Part shown: positions 53,168-62,510 of the stretch, piece by piece
How positions within the stretch are numbered: the first letter of the stretch is position 1
How the letters are laid out: the number at the start of each line of letters is the position of its first letter
Source: Demequina soli
GTDB taxonomy: Bacteria > Actinomycetota > Actinomycetes > Actinomycetales > Demequinaceae
Assembly: GCF_000971195.1 (NCBI RefSeq)
Contig: NZ_BBLZ01000004.1
Coordinates: 372,001 to 436,000, forward strand
Direction: 5' to 3'
Length of the DNA stretch: 64,000 bases
Position numbers and translations under genes: made by a program
Notes under the pieces: generated by a model
What the model saw: only the letters and a program-made list of their open reading frames with translations
What the model was told of the DNA's origin: nothing
Database searches by the model: none

Positions 53168-54037
53168 ATGGAGAGGCTGGGTCCGCTCGCGCAGTTCCTG
53201 CGTGCGCGGCGAGCGCTGGTGCAACCCGAGGCGGTGGCGCTGCGACGGGGAGCGTCCGCGCGCCGCGTCGACGGGCTGCGCCGCGAGGAGGTCGCGCTTC
53301 TCGCGGGCATCAGCACGGACTACTACCTCAAGCTCGAGCAGGGCCGCGAGCTCCATCCGTCCACCACGGTGCTGGACGGCATCGGCCGGGCGCTCGCCCT
53401 CGAGCCGCACCTGCTGCTGCACCTGCACCGCCTGGCGCGCCCGCCCCTCGCCCCGGCCCCGCGCACCGACGGCGCCGTGAGCCCCACGCTGCTGGGGCTC
53501 ATCCGGTCGATGCCCGGTGTCCCGTGCCACGTGCTCACCAGGCGCCTCGACCTCGTCTACGTCGATCCCCTGGCGGAGCGCCTCAGCCGCGCGTTCCGCG
53601 TCGGCGGCAACCTGGTCGCGATGGTGTTCCGGCCGGAGGCGCCCCGCACCGCCGCCTGGCATGTCGACGCGCGGCGAGCGGTCGCGTACCTGCGCGCCTC
53701 CGTCGATCCTCACGACGACGGCCCCGAGATCGCCCGCCTCCTCGACGAGCTGCGCGCGCTCGACCCGGAGTTCGAGGTCCTCTGGGAGCTCCACGAGTCC
53801 GGCGTCCCCAACGGCGCGCCGACATTCTTCGCACACCCCGAGGTCGGCACGATGGAGCTCCGTTACCAGGCCTTCGGCCTGCCGGGGACCGGAGGGCAGT
53901 CGCTCGGCATGTACGTGCCCGCGCCTGGCGGGCCCTCGGCCGAGCGGCTGCAGCTGCTCGCCCAGCTCGTCGACGACGAGTCGCTGCTGGGTGACCGTGG
54001 CGCACCTAGGAAGCCCGGGGCCACGACGTCGCGTTGA
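53168..54037 (+). CDS. XRE-type regulator with MLTR ligand-binding domain (2)
   Basis: A 289-residue relative of regulator 1: helix-turn-helix RRVDGLRREEVALLAGISTD with YYLKLEQGR (about 33-65) and a C-terminal MLTR domain (about 115-280). It lies directly before an SDR and an alpha/beta hydrolase on the same strand, which are likely targets. ATG 53168 follows its -10 by 6 nt. Confidence 0.88.
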   Translation: MERLGPLAQFLRARRALVQPEAVALRRGASARRVDGLRREEVALLAGISTDYYLKLEQGRELHPSTTVLDGIGRALALEPHLLLHLHRLARPPLAPAPRTDGAVSPTLLGLIRSMPGVPCHVLTRRLDLVYVDPLAERLSRAFRVGGNLVAMVFRPEAPRTAAWHVDARRAVAYLRASVDPHDDGPEIARLLDELRALDPEFEVLWELHESGVPNGAPTFFAHPEVGTMELRYQAFGLPGTGGQSLGMYVPAPGGPSAERLQLLAQLVDDESLLGDRGAPRKPGATTSR

Positions 54038-54045
54038 CGCGTTCG

Positions 54046-54051
54046 TAGCGT
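54046..54051 (+). promoter_or_regulatory. -10 hexamer TAGCGT, putative leaderless promoter of the SDR gene
   Basis: TAGCGT, 7 nt before the ATG at 54059. Confidence 0.5.
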
Positions 54052-54058
54052 CGGGGGC

Positions 54059-54847
54059 ATGGACCTCGGACTGGACGGCAGGACCGCGATCGTCACGGGC
54101 GCGGGCAAGGGCATCGGCCTGGCGATCGCCCAGGCGCTCGCCGGCGAGGGGGTGCACGTGATCGCGGCCTCGCGGTCGCGGACCGATGCGCTCGACGCCC
54201 TGGGCGACGCGGTCACCTTCGTGTCCGCGGACCTCACCGACCCGACGGTGCCCGCCTCGCTCGTGGCCGTCGCCGAGGAGCGCGGCGGCCTCGACATCCT
54301 GGTCAACAACGTCGGCGCCGTGTCCCTGCGCGGGGACGGGTTCATCGCGATCGACGACGACGCCTGGGCGCGGACCTTCGAGGTGTGCTTCTTCTCGATG
54401 CTCCGCATGACTCGCGCCGCCATCCCGGCGCTCGTCGCCCGCGGGGGAGGCAGCGTGGTCACCGTCGGGTCGGTCAACGCGTTCCTGCCCGACCCCGGCG
54501 TCGTCGACTACTCGGCCGCCAAGGCCGCCGTGTGGAACCTCTCGAAGGCGCTCTCGAAGGAGTACGGGCCGCAGGGCCTGCGGTTCAACACCATCAGCCC
54601 GGGGCCCGTGGCGACCGACCTGTGGCTCGGCGACCACGGGGTGGCGGCGACCGCCGCCGCACAGCTCGGCGTCGACGTGGACACCGCGCGCGACGCCGTC
54701 ATCGCCCAGCAGGGCGGCTTCTCCACCGGCCGCTTCACCCAGCCCTCCGAGGTGGCCGACCTGGTCCTCGTGCTCGCGAGCGGCCGCGCGGGCAACATGA
54801 CCGGCTCGGACGTCCTCATCGACGGCGGGCTCGTCAAGACCCTCTAA
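54059..54847 (+). CDS. Short-chain dehydrogenase/reductase
   Basis: A 262-residue SDR oxidoreductase: TGAGKGIG cofactor loop (about 14-21), LVNNVGAV, catalytic Ser in VTVGSVNAF and Tyr-Lys in DYSAAKAAV, PGPVATDLW. Substrate unknown. It is followed after 25 nt by an alpha/beta hydrolase with its own ribosome site, so the two probably form an operon. Confidence 0.92.
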   Translation: MDLGLDGRTAIVTGAGKGIGLAIAQALAGEGVHVIAASRSRTDALDALGDAVTFVSADLTDPTVPASLVAVAEERGGLDILVNNVGAVSLRGDGFIAIDDDAWARTFEVCFFSMLRMTRAAIPALVARGGGSVVTVGSVNAFLPDPGVVDYSAAKAAVWNLSKALSKEYGPQGLRFNTISPGPVATDLWLGDHGVAATAAAQLGVDVDTARDAVIAQQGGFSTGRFTQPSEVADLVLVLASGRAGNMTGSDVLIDGGLVKTL

Positions 54848-54872
54848 GCACCCCATCACAAGGAGCACTCCC

Positions 54873-55715
54873 ATGCCGAGCACCACCCCCGACATCGTCT
54901 TCATCCACGGCCTCTGGATCCACGCCACCGCGTGGGAACCCTGGCAGACCCTCTTCGAGGAGCACGGCTACGCCTCGACCGCGCCGGGCTGGCCCGGCGA
55001 CAAGGACACCGTCGCGGCGACCCGCGAGGATCCCAGCGGGCTCGACGGGGTCGGGATCGCCCGGATCGTCGACCACTACGCCGAGGTCATCGAGGGCCTC
55101 GACGGCAAGCCGATCGCGGTCGGCCACTCGTTCGGCGGCCTGGTCGCCCAGGAGCTGCTCGCGCGCGACCTGGTCCGCGGCGCCGTCGCGATCGACCCCG
55201 CCCCCATCAAGGGCGTGACCGCGCTGCCGTTCTCCCAGCTCAAGTCAGGGTTCCCTGTGCTCAAGAACCCCGCCAACAAGAACCGCACCGTCGCGCTCAC
55301 CCCCAAGGAGTTCCACTACGCGTTCGGCAACGCGATCTCGGAGGAGGAGTGCAACGGGATCTTCGATGCGTATGTGATCCCCGGGCCGGGCCGCCCGCTG
55401 TTCGAGGACGCGACCGCGGCCTTCGTCAGGCGCTCCCCCGCGGCGGTCGACACCCACAGCGCCGCCCGCGGGCCGCTGCTGCTGACCTCCGGCACCGAGG
55501 ACCACGTGGTCCCCGCGGTGGTGACGAAACAGGTCCTCAAGCTCTACGCCGACAACACCGCGTCGATCACCGAGTACCACGAGTACGAGGGCCGCGGCCA
55601 CTCGCTCACGCTCGACGACGGCTGGCGCGAGGTCGCCGAGGACATCCTCGGCTGGCTCGCCGCGCAGGGCCTCACGCCGAGCGCGACCGCCGCAGACGCC
55701 GACGCGGCGCGCTGA
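54873..55715 (+). CDS. Alpha/beta hydrolase
   Basis: A 280-residue hydrolase: oxyanion region FIHGLWIHATAW (about 10-21), nucleophile elbow VGHSFGGLVAQE, acid residue in SGTEDHVV and the His in EGRGHSLTL. No signal peptide. It might be an esterase or haloperoxidase-like enzyme. ATG 54873 has AAGGAG upstream, unlike the leaderless neighbours, which fits its place second in an operon. Confidence 0.9.
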   Translation: MPSTTPDIVFIHGLWIHATAWEPWQTLFEEHGYASTAPGWPGDKDTVAATREDPSGLDGVGIARIVDHYAEVIEGLDGKPIAVGHSFGGLVAQELLARDLVRGAVAIDPAPIKGVTALPFSQLKSGFPVLKNPANKNRTVALTPKEFHYAFGNAISEEECNGIFDAYVIPGPGRPLFEDATAAFVRRSPAAVDTHSAARGPLLLTSGTEDHVVPAVVTKQVLKLYADNTASITEYHEYEGRGHSLTLDDGWREVAEDILGWLAAQGLTPSATAADADAAR

Positions 55716-55745
55716 GCCGGCCGCCGCATCGTCCCCCGAGAACGA

Positions 55746-55782
55746 CGAGAGCCTCCTCCCCGCGAGGGGAAGGAGGCTCTCG
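55746..55782. terminator. Bidirectional hairpin between hydrolase and suf operon
   Basis: Arms of 16-17 nt (55746-55761 and 55766-55782) with one bulged base and a GCGA loop, between the convergent hydrolase and sufT genes. A GCATCGTCC word lies just before it (55726). Confidence 0.7.
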
Positions 55783-55798
55783 CGTGTGCGACGGCGTC

Positions 55799-56125
55799 TC
55801 AGACGTTGAAGCCGAGCGCGCGCAGCTGCTCGCGGCCGTCGTCGGTGATCTTGTCCGGGCCCCACGGCGGCATCCACACCCAGTTGATGCGGAAGCCGTC
55901 GACCAGGCCGTCGAGGGCCTGGGACGCCTGGTCCTCGATGACGTCCGTCAGCGGGCAGGCCGCCGACGTGAGCGTCATGTCGATGACGGCGTGACGGTTC
56001 TCGTCGAGCATCACGCCGTAGACCAGGCCGAGGTCGACGACGTTGATGCCGAGCTCGGGGTCGATGACGTCGCGGAGCGCTTCCTCGACGTCGGCGGCGT
56101 TGGCCGGAGAGGTGGTCTCGGTCAT
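55799..56125 (-). CDS. sufT: SufT-like metal-sulfur cluster assembly factor
   Basis: A 108-residue MIP18/PaaD-domain protein: EEALRDVIDPELGINVVDLGL, then MTLTSAACPLTD with the conserved Cys, and WVWMPPWGPDKI. It helps deliver Fe-S clusters to target proteins. It is the last gene of the suf operon and overlaps sufU as ATGA. Confidence 0.92.
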   Translation of the reverse strand: MTETTSPANAADVEEALRDVIDPELGINVVDLGLVYGVMLDENRHAVIDMTLTSAACPLTDVIEDQASQALDGLVDGFRINWVWMPPWGPDKITDDGREQLRALGFNV

Positions 56126-56607
56126 GCCTGTCCTCCTTCCACGGCGGCGGACTGTGCTCCGCGCGCCTGGATCAGCGCGTCCCGGAAGGCCATCCAGCCC
56201 AGGAGCGCGCACTTGATGCGTGCAGGATACTTGCCCACCCCGACGAAGGCGGTCGCGTCGCCGAGCAGGTCCTCGGTCTCGTCGTCGAGGTGCTCGCCCT
56301 TGGCCTGCATGAGGGCGCGGAACGCCTCGACGGTCGCGTCGGCGGTCTCGAGGGACTCGCCCTCGAGCAGCTCCGACAGCACCGAGATGGAGGCCTGCGA
56401 GATCGAGCAGCCCTGGCCCTCCCACGCGATCGCGGAGACGGTGTCGCCGTCCACGCCGACGCGCAGGGTGACCTCGTCGCCGCACGTGGTGTTGAGCTGG
56501 TGCGACTCCCCCGTGCCGGCGGCCGTGATCTCGATGAGGCCGCGGCCGTGCGCCTCGCGGGCGTGGTCCATGATGACCTGCTGGTACATCTGCTCGAGGG
56601 TGCTCAT
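56122..56607 (-). CDS. sufU: Fe-S cluster assembly sulfur-transfer protein SufU
   Basis: A 161-residue zinc protein that accepts sulfur from SufS. Zinc ligands and acceptor Cys are visible: TTCGDE (about 42), GQGCSIS (about 67) and RIKCALLGW (about 133). The family insert between the second and third Cys is present. It overlaps sufS (ATGA) and sufT (ATGA). Confidence 0.95.
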   Translation of the reverse strand: MSTLEQMYQQVIMDHAREAHGRGLIEITAAGTGESHQLNTTCGDEVTLRVGVDGDTVSAIAWEGQGCSISQASISVLSELLEGESLETADATVEAFRALMQAKGEHLDDETEDLLGDATAFVGVGKYPARIKCALLGWMAFRDALIQARGAQSAAVEGGQA

Positions 56608-57872
56608 ACGGTGACTCCGAAGAACTCGCGGACGCCGGCCAACGCCTCGATGAAGGCGTGGGCGTCGTCCTCGGTGGTGTAGACGTGCGCCGAGGCGCGG
56701 GTCGAGCCCGTGAGCCCCAGGCGACGGTGGAACGGCTGGGCGCAGTGGTGGCCGACGCGCGCCGTGATGCCGCGGTCGTCGAGGACCTGGCCCACGTCGT
56801 GCGCGTGGACGCCCTCGACGACGACGGCCGCGAGGCCGAGCACCGCCGTGCCGTCCCCGCCGACGGGTCCGAGCAGGCGCACGCCCGGCAGCGCCGCCGC
56901 GCCCTCGCGCAGGATACGCGCGATGCGGGCCTCGTGCTCGGCGACCCGGTCCATGCCGAGGCCCATGAGGTAGCGGGCCGCGGCGCCCATGCCGACCGCC
57001 TGCGCGACGGGCTGGGTGCCGGGCTCGAACCGCTGGGGCGCGTCGAGGAAGCCGGTGGTCTCCATGGTGACGACCGTGATGGCGCTGCCGCCGAACTGCG
57101 ACGGTGGCAGGGCGTTCAGCAGGTCGGACCGTCCCCAGAGGGCGCCGATGCCGGTCGGGCCGAGCATCTTGTGCCCCGAGAACGCCAGGAAGTCGACGCC
57201 CAGGTCCGCCACGTTGACCGGGAGGTGGGGCACGGACTGGCAGCCGTCGAGCACCGTGAGCGCACCGACCTCGCGCGCGCGAGCCGTGATCGTCGCGACG
57301 TCGGAGACGACGCCCGTGACGTTGCTCGCGTGGGTGAACGCGACCACGCGCGTGTTGCCCGTGATCACCGAGGCGAGATCGTCGAGGACCATCACCCCCG
57401 CATCGTCCACCGGGATCCACGCGAGCTCGGCGCCCGTGCGGGCGGCGAGCTGCTGCCACGGGATGAGGTTCGCATGGTGCTCGACCTCGGTGATGACGAT
57501 GCGGTCGCCGGGGCCGACGCGGAAGCGGTCCGCCGCGGGGCCGCCGGCGCCGAGCGACGCCTGCAGCATGCCGTTCGCGACGAGGTTGAGCGCCGCGGTC
57601 GCGCCGGGCGTCCACACGATCTCCTCGGCGGGCGCGCCGACGAGCCGGGCGACGTCCTCACGCGCCGACTCGAAGGCCTCGGTGGCCTCCTCGGCGAGGA
57701 TGTGGGCGCCCCGGGCGACCGCGCCGTTGTGCTCGCGGTAGAACCGGTCCTCGGCCTCGAGCACGACGAGCGGCTTCTGCGCCGTCGCACCCGAGTCCAG
57801 GTACACGAGCGACCTCCCGTTCCTGACCGTGCGGGCCAGGAGCGGGAAGTCGTCGCGCAGATCGGGGAGCAT
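56604..57872 (-). CDS. sufS: Cysteine desulfurase SufS
   Basis: A 422-residue PLP enzyme that takes sulfur from cysteine. PLP lysine in FSGHKMLGPTGIG, YLDSGATAQKP at the start, EVEHHANLIPW and the active-site Cys in VGHHCAQPFHRRLG, which together fit the SufS group. The start is ATG 57872, two bases after the sufC stop. A GCATCGTCC word (57400) encodes VDDAG. Confidence 0.95.
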   Translation of the reverse strand: MLPDLRDDFPLLARTVRNGRSLVYLDSGATAQKPLVVLEAEDRFYREHNGAVARGAHILAEEATEAFESAREDVARLVGAPAEEIVWTPGATAALNLVANGMLQASLGAGGPAADRFRVGPGDRIVITEVEHHANLIPWQQLAARTGAELAWIPVDDAGVMVLDDLASVITGNTRVVAFTHASNVTGVVSDVATITARAREVGALTVLDGCQSVPHLPVNVADLGVDFLAFSGHKMLGPTGIGALWGRSDLLNALPPSQFGGSAITVVTMETTGFLDAPQRFEPGTQPVAQAVGMGAAARYLMGLGMDRVAEHEARIARILREGAAALPGVRLLGPVGGDGTAVLGLAAVVVEGVHAHDVGQVLDDRGITARVGHHCAQPFHRRLGLTGSTRASAHVYTTEDDAHAFIEALAGVREFFGVTV

Positions 57873-57874
57873 GG

Positions 57875-58630
57875 TCAGGCGTTCGCCACGTAGCGGTCGT
57901 AGCCCTCGGCCTCGAGGCGCTCGGCGAGCTCGGGGCCGCCCTGCTCGGCCACGCGGCCGGCCACGAACACGTGCACGAAGTCCGGCTTGATGTAGCGGAG
58001 GATGCGCGTGTAGTGCGTGATGAGCATGATGCCCAGGCCGGTGTTGTCCTTGGCGCGGTTGACGCCCTCCGAGACGATGCGCAGCGCGTCGACATCGAGG
58101 CCGGAGTCCGTCTCGTCGAGGATCGAGATCTTCGGCTGGAGGAGCTCCATCTGGAGGATCTCGTGGCGCTTCTTCTCGCCGCCCGAGAAGCCCTCGTTGA
58201 CGCCGCGCTCGCCGAACGCGGGGTCCATGCGGAGGTTCTCCATCGCGCCCTTCACGTCCTTGACCCACGTGCGGAGCTTGGGGGCCTCGCCGTCGATCGC
58301 GGTCTTCGCGGTGCGGAGGAAGTTGGACACGGACACGCCGGGGACCTCGACCGGGTACTGCATCGCGAGGAACAGGCCCGCCTTGGCGCGCTCGTCGACG
58401 CTCATCGCGAGGACGTCCTCGCCGTCGAGCGTGACGGAGCCCTCGGTGATCGTGTACTTGGGGTGGCCCGCGATCGAGTAGGCGAGGGTCGACTTGCCGG
58501 AGCCGTTGGGGCCCATGATGGCGTGGGTCTCGCCCGAGTTGATGGTCAGGTCGACGCCCTTGAGGATCTCCTTGGTGCCCTCGGGGGTGTCGACGGTGAC
58601 GTGGAGGTTGCGGATCTCCAGGGTGCTCAT
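57875..58630 (-). CDS. sufC: SUF system ATPase SufC
   Basis: A 251-residue ABC-type ATPase of the SufBCD scaffold. Walker A GPNGSGKST (about 40-48), signature FSGGEKKRHE, Walker B ISILDETDSGLD, H-loop LITHYTRIL. The FAMQYP-type loop reads LFLAMQYPVEVPG. It overlaps the Rieske gene upstream as ATGA. Confidence 0.95.
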   Translation of the reverse strand: MSTLEIRNLHVTVDTPEGTKEILKGVDLTINSGETHAIMGPNGSGKSTLAYSIAGHPKYTITEGSVTLDGEDVLAMSVDERAKAGLFLAMQYPVEVPGVSVSNFLRTAKTAIDGEAPKLRTWVKDVKGAMENLRMDPAFGERGVNEGFSGGEKKRHEILQMELLQPKISILDETDSGLDVDALRIVSEGVNRAKDNTGLGIMLITHYTRILRYIKPDFVHVFVAGRVAEQGGPELAERLEAEGYDRYVANA

Positions 58631-58980
58631 GCGTTCTCCTTGGTACGGATGGGGGTGTCGACATCGACGAGGACGCGCTCGCCGTCGACACGGGTCGGGT
58701 AGGTCTTCACGGGGGTGATGGCGGGCAGCTCGTCGGGCTCGCCGGTGCGGACGTCGAAGCGCGAGCCGTGGCCCCAGCACTCGATGAAGCAGCCCTCGAC
58801 GTCGCCCTCGGAGAGCGAGACGGCGCCGTGGGTGCACATGTCGTCGATGGCGTAGAAGTCGCCGTCATCCGTGCGGACGATCGCGATCTCCACGTCGGAG
58901 CCGTTCTCCAGCGTGAGCTCGGCGAGCATCGCCGAGCCCGGCTGGAGGTCGCCCACCATGCAGGCGAGCTGCTCACTCAT
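58627..58980 (-). CDS. Rieske-type 2Fe-2S ferredoxin of the suf operon
   Basis: A 117-residue protein with a Rieske cluster: CTHG (Cys49, His51) and CWGHG (Cys68, His71). It resembles ferredoxin subunits of non-heme oxygenases, but its fixed position between sufD and sufC in actinobacteria suggests electron supply for cluster assembly or repair (inference). It overlaps sufD by 8 nt and sufC by 4 nt. Confidence 0.92.
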   Translation of the reverse strand: MSEQLACMVGDLQPGSAMLAELTLENGSDVEIAIVRTDDGDFYAIDDMCTHGAVSLSEGDVEGCFIECWGHGSRFDVRTGEPDELPAITPVKTYPTRVDGERVLVDVDTPIRTKENA

Positions 58981-60172
58981 CGCCGGGCTCCTCCTGGAGG
59001 TCGTCCGCGACGTGCTCGAGCTCGAGGTCGATCTGGCGCATGAGGCCCTCCTCGACGGCCGGCACGCCGATCTCGTGGATGAGGTCGGCGAAGAAGCCGC
59101 GGACCACGAGCTTGCGCGCCTGGTCCTCCGAGATGCCGCGCGAGCGCAGGTAGAACATCTGCTCCTCGTCGAAGCGGCCGGTCGCGGACGCGTGGCCCGC
59201 GCCCTCGATCTCGCCGGTCTCGATCTCCAAGTTGGGGACCGAGTCGGCGCGCGCGCCGTCCGTGAGGACGAGGTTGCGGTTGAGCTCGTACGTGTCGGTG
59301 CCCTCGGCTGCCGCGCGGATGAGGACGTCGCCGATCCACACGGAGTGGGCGGTGGCGCCGGCCAGCGCACCCTTGTAGGTGACGCGCGAGGTGCACTTCG
59401 GGACCGCGTGGTCGACGAAGAGCTGGTGCTCCTGGTGCTGGCCCGAGTCGGCGAAGTAGAGGCCGAACAGGTCGACCGAGGCGCCCTCGCCGGCGAACGC
59501 GGCGGAGGTGTTGAGGCGCACGACCTTGCCGCCGAGCGTGACGACGGTGCCGCGCAGGCGCGCGTCGCGGCCGAGCTTGGCGACCACCTCGCCCGCGTGG
59601 ACCGCGTCCGCGTCCCACTGCTGCAGCAGCACGAGGTTGAGCCCGGCGTTGTCCGCCAGGTTCACCGAGACGAGCTCGGAGTAGCGCGCGGTGCCCGTGC
59701 GGGTGATCACCACGGTCGCCTCGGCCGACTGGCCGACCTCGATGAGGAGGTGGCCGCGGACGTCGCCGCCGACGCCGGTGAGGTCGATCGTGATGGGCTC
59801 GTCGACGACGGTGTTCGCGGCGATGGCGAGCGCCATCGCGCCGCCCGAGTGCTTGACGGCCAGCGCCGACGCGCGGTCGCCGGGCGCGCGCACGGTGCGC
59901 TCGCGCGCATCGTCCACGGGAACCTCGGTGAGGGTCACGCCCGCCGGGAGCTCGCTGGTGGCCCACTCGAGGTGGCCCGCGACCGGCTCGTCCGCGAACA
60001 GCGGCTTGAGGTCGCGCACCGGCGAGAAGCGCCAGTTCTCCTCGCGGCCCGTGGGCACGGGGAACGCGTCGGCGTCGAAGGAGACGATGCGGTCCGCACG
60101 GGACTTGTCGGGGACGATGCCGTGCGAGTGCGCGGCGTCAGCGGTGGCCTGGGTGTGATCGGTGACGGTCAA
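58973..60172 (-). CDS. sufD: SUF scaffold protein SufD
   Basis: A 399-residue right-handed beta-helix protein that with SufB and SufC forms the scaffold. The C-terminal [21 protein letters not shown] and [21 protein letters not shown] are the family signature. The start is a TTG (60172) that overlaps the sufB stop as TTGA; no ATG or GTG is suitably placed. Two repeat words lie inside (59907, 60112). Confidence 0.94.
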   Translation of the reverse strand: MTVTDHTQATADAAHSHGIVPDKSRADRIVSFDADAFPVPTGREENWRFSPVRDLKPLFADEPVAGHLEWATSELPAGVTLTEVPVDDARERTVRAPGDRASALAVKHSGGAMALAIAANTVVDEPITIDLTGVGGDVRGHLLIEVGQSAEATVVITRTGTARYSELVSVNLADNAGLNLVLLQQWDADAVHAGEVVAKLGRDARLRGTVVTLGGKVVRLNTSAAFAGEGASVDLFGLYFADSGQHQEHQLFVDHAVPKCTSRVTYKGALAGATAHSVWIGDVLIRAAAEGTDTYELNRNLVLTDGARADSVPNLEIETGEIEGAGHASATGRFDEEQMFYLRSRGISEDQARKLVVRGFFADLIHEIGVPAVEEGLMRQIDLELEHVADDLQEEPGDE

Positions 60173-61596
60173 CCGACGGATCCTTCCATCTGGAGCTCGA
60201 TGAGGCGGTTCAGCTCGAGCGCGTACTCCATGGGCAGTTCGCGCGCGATGGGCTCGACGAACCCGCGCACGATCATGGCCATGGCCTCCGACTCCTCGAG
60301 CCCGCGGGACATGAGGTAGAACAGCTGGTCCTCGGACACCTTCGAGACGGTCGCCTCGTGGCCCATGTGGACGTCGTCCTCGCGGACGTCGACGTACGGG
60401 TAGGTGTCGGACCGGGAGATCTGGTCGACAAGCAGCGCGTCGCACAGCACGTTCGACTTCGAGTTCTTCGCGCCCTCGAGGACCTGCACGAGGCCGCGGT
60501 ACGAGGTCCGGCCGCCGCCGCGGGCGACGGACTTCGAGATGATCGACGACGAGGTGTTGGGGGCGGCGTGCACCATCTTGGCGCCCGCGTCCTGGTGCTG
60601 GCCCTCGCCGGCGAACGCGATCGACAGCGTCTCGCCGCGCGCGTGCTCGCCGAGCATGAAGATCGCCGGGTACTTCATGGTGACCTTCGAGCCGATGTTG
60701 CCGTCGACCCACTCCATGGTGGCGCCCTCGGCCGCGGTCGCACGCTTGGTGACCAGGTTGTACACGTTGTTCGACCAGTTCTGGATGGTCGTGTAGCGCA
60801 CGCGGGCGTTCTTCTTGACGATGATCTCGACGACGGCCGAGTGCAGCGAGTCGCTCGAGTACACCGGCGCGGTGCAGCCCTCGACGTAGTGCACGTAGGA
60901 GCCCTCGTCCGCGATGATCAGCGTGCGCTCGAACTGGCCCATGTTCTCCGTGTTGATGCGGAAGTAGGCCTGCAGCGGGATCTCGACGTGGACGCCCGGC
61001 GGGACGTAGACGAACGAGCCGCCCGACCACACGGCCGTGTTGAGCGCGGCGAACTTGTTGTCGCCCACCGGGATGACGGTGCCGAAGTACTCCTCGAACA
61101 GCTCCGGGTGCTCCTTGAGCGCCGTGTCGGTGTCGAGGAAGATCACGCCCTGGGCCTCGAGGTCCTCGCGGATCTGGTGGTAGACCACCTCGGACTCGTA
61201 CTGCGCGGCGACACCCGCGACGAGGCGCTGCTTCTCCGCCTCCGGGATGCCGAGCTTGTCGTACGTGTTCTTGATGTCCTCCGGCAGCTCCTCCCACGAG
61301 GTCGCCTGCTTCTCGGTGGACCGCACGAAGTACTTGATGTTGTCGAAGTCGATCGCGGTGAGGTCGGAGCCCCAGTGCGGCAGCGGCTTCTTGTCGAACA
61401 GGCGCAGGCCCTTGAGACGCAGGTCCAGCATCCACTCGGGCTCGTTCTTGAGCGCCGAGATCTCACGGACGACGTCCTCATTGAGGCCGCGCTTGGCAAG
61501 CGCGCCGGCCTCGTCCGAGTCGTGCCATCCGAACTGGTAGTTGCCGATCGAGGCGATGGCCTCGTCCTGCGTCATGGGCTCGGTAGGAGCACTCAT
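60169..61596 (-). CDS. sufB: SUF scaffold protein SufB
   Basis: A 475-residue central scaffold subunit. Motifs include [58 protein letters not shown] and the end [20 protein letters not shown]. Glu and Cys residues for nascent cluster binding are in the C-terminal beta-helix. The ATG overlaps the sufR stop (ATGA). Confidence 0.96.
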   Translation of the reverse strand: MSAPTEPMTQDEAIASIGNYQFGWHDSDEAGALAKRGLNEDVVREISALKNEPEWMLDLRLKGLRLFDKKPLPHWGSDLTAIDFDNIKYFVRSTEKQATSWEELPEDIKNTYDKLGIPEAEKQRLVAGVAAQYESEVVYHQIREDLEAQGVIFLDTDTALKEHPELFEEYFGTVIPVGDNKFAALNTAVWSGGSFVYVPPGVHVEIPLQAYFRINTENMGQFERTLIIADEGSYVHYVEGCTAPVYSSDSLHSAVVEIIVKKNARVRYTTIQNWSNNVYNLVTKRATAAEGATMEWVDGNIGSKVTMKYPAIFMLGEHARGETLSIAFAGEGQHQDAGAKMVHAAPNTSSSIISKSVARGGGRTSYRGLVQVLEGAKNSKSNVLCDALLVDQISRSDTYPYVDVREDDVHMGHEATVSKVSEDQLFYLMSRGLEESEAMAMIVRGFVEPIARELPMEYALELNRLIELQMEGSVG

Positions 61597-62249
61597 GCTG
61601 ATCCTTCCTTACGGGTGGGGGTGGCGAGCGGGATCGTGGTGGTGCAGACGTGGGCGCCGCCCGCGAGGGTCGACAGACGCTGCACATGCACGTCGAGGAT
61701 CCTCGAGAAGGCGCGGGCCTCGGCCTCGCACCACTCGGGGGTCCTCTCCGCGATGGACTGGACGGGGCAATGCCCCTGGCAGAGCTGGACGGTGATGCCG
61801 CCGGGGCCCGGACGGACCGAGGCGGCGTAGCCGCGCTGACCCAGCGCGGCGGCGAGCTCCTCGACGCGGCGCTCCATGGGGGCGTCGGCGTCGACGGCGG
61901 TGGCGAGGGCGTCCTCGAGCTCCTTGGCCTTGGACTCCACGAAGGCCTCGAGGCCGCCGCTGTCGCGCAGCGCCGTGATGGCATCGACGGCGACGTCGCG
62001 ATAGGCGGAGGCCAGGGCGCGCTGGCCCTCGTTGGTGGCGACGAACGAGCGCGCGGGGCGGCCGCGGCCACGGACGTGGAGGCCGGCGGGCTCGTGATCG
62101 ACGATGTGCCCGTCGTCCTCGAGCGCGGCCAGGTGGCGGCGCACGCCGGCCGGGGTGACGCCGAGCTCGGTGGCGAGCGCGGCGGCCGTGATGGGGCCGG
62201 CGGTGGCGATGAGGCTGAGGACGCGATCGCGGGTGGTGTCGGCGTGCAT
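61593..62249 (-). CDS. sufR: SufR-type Fe-S-sensing repressor
   Basis: A 218-residue ArsR/DeoR-like winged-helix regulator: [21 protein letters not shown] (recognition helix) and wing GRGRPARSF. Cys157, Cys161 and Cys174 (CQGHCPVQ and WCEAEA) match the ligands of the SufR cluster. It heads the operon sufR-B-D-Rieske-C-S-U-T and should repress it when clusters are plentiful. A further Cys is near the C-terminus. Confidence 0.93.
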   Translation of the reverse strand: MHADTTRDRVLSLIATAGPITAAALATELGVTPAGVRRHLAALEDDGHIVDHEPAGLHVRGRGRPARSFVATNEGQRALASAYRDVAVDAITALRDSGGLEAFVESKAKELEDALATAVDADAPMERRVEELAAALGQRGYAASVRPGPGGITVQLCQGHCPVQSIAERTPEWCEAEARAFSRILDVHVQRLSTLAGGAHVCTTTIPLATPTRKEGSA

Positions 62250-62298
62250 CCGGTGCCCTCTCCTTCTGGTCGCGGCTCGGCCCTCGACGGCCGCGCCT

Positions 62299-62332
62299 CA
62301 ATTAGGAAACATTTTGGTTCATTAAAAAGAAC
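62299..62332 (-). promoter_or_regulatory. AT-rich control region upstream of sufR
   Basis: About 34 bp of AT-rich sequence, standing out from the GC-rich surroundings, lies 50-83 nt before the sufR ATG. It includes the imperfect dyad GGAAACATTTTGGTTC. This is the likely suf promoter and SufR site; exact -35/-10 elements are unclear to me. Confidence 0.5.
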
Positions 62333-62497
62333 GCCGCAAGCAAGGCCCGCCTAACCTCGCCGCCGCGGTCCGTGGACGATGCGTCGCGCGCCTCGCCGCG
62401 CCCGTGCGGCGCCCGCGTGGTCAACGCTCGCAGGCGCCGCGTTGTGCCCGCCGGTGCGCGACCCACGGAACCGGGCCGGCGCATCGTCCCGCGCACC

Positions 62498-62503
62498 TAA
62501 GAT
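62498..62503 (+). promoter_or_regulatory. -10 hexamer TAAGAT, putative leaderless ctaA promoter
   Basis: TAAGAT, 7 nt before the GTG of ctaA; a GCATCGTCC word (62481) is directly upstream of it. Confidence 0.5.
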
Positions 62504-62510
62504 TGTCCGC

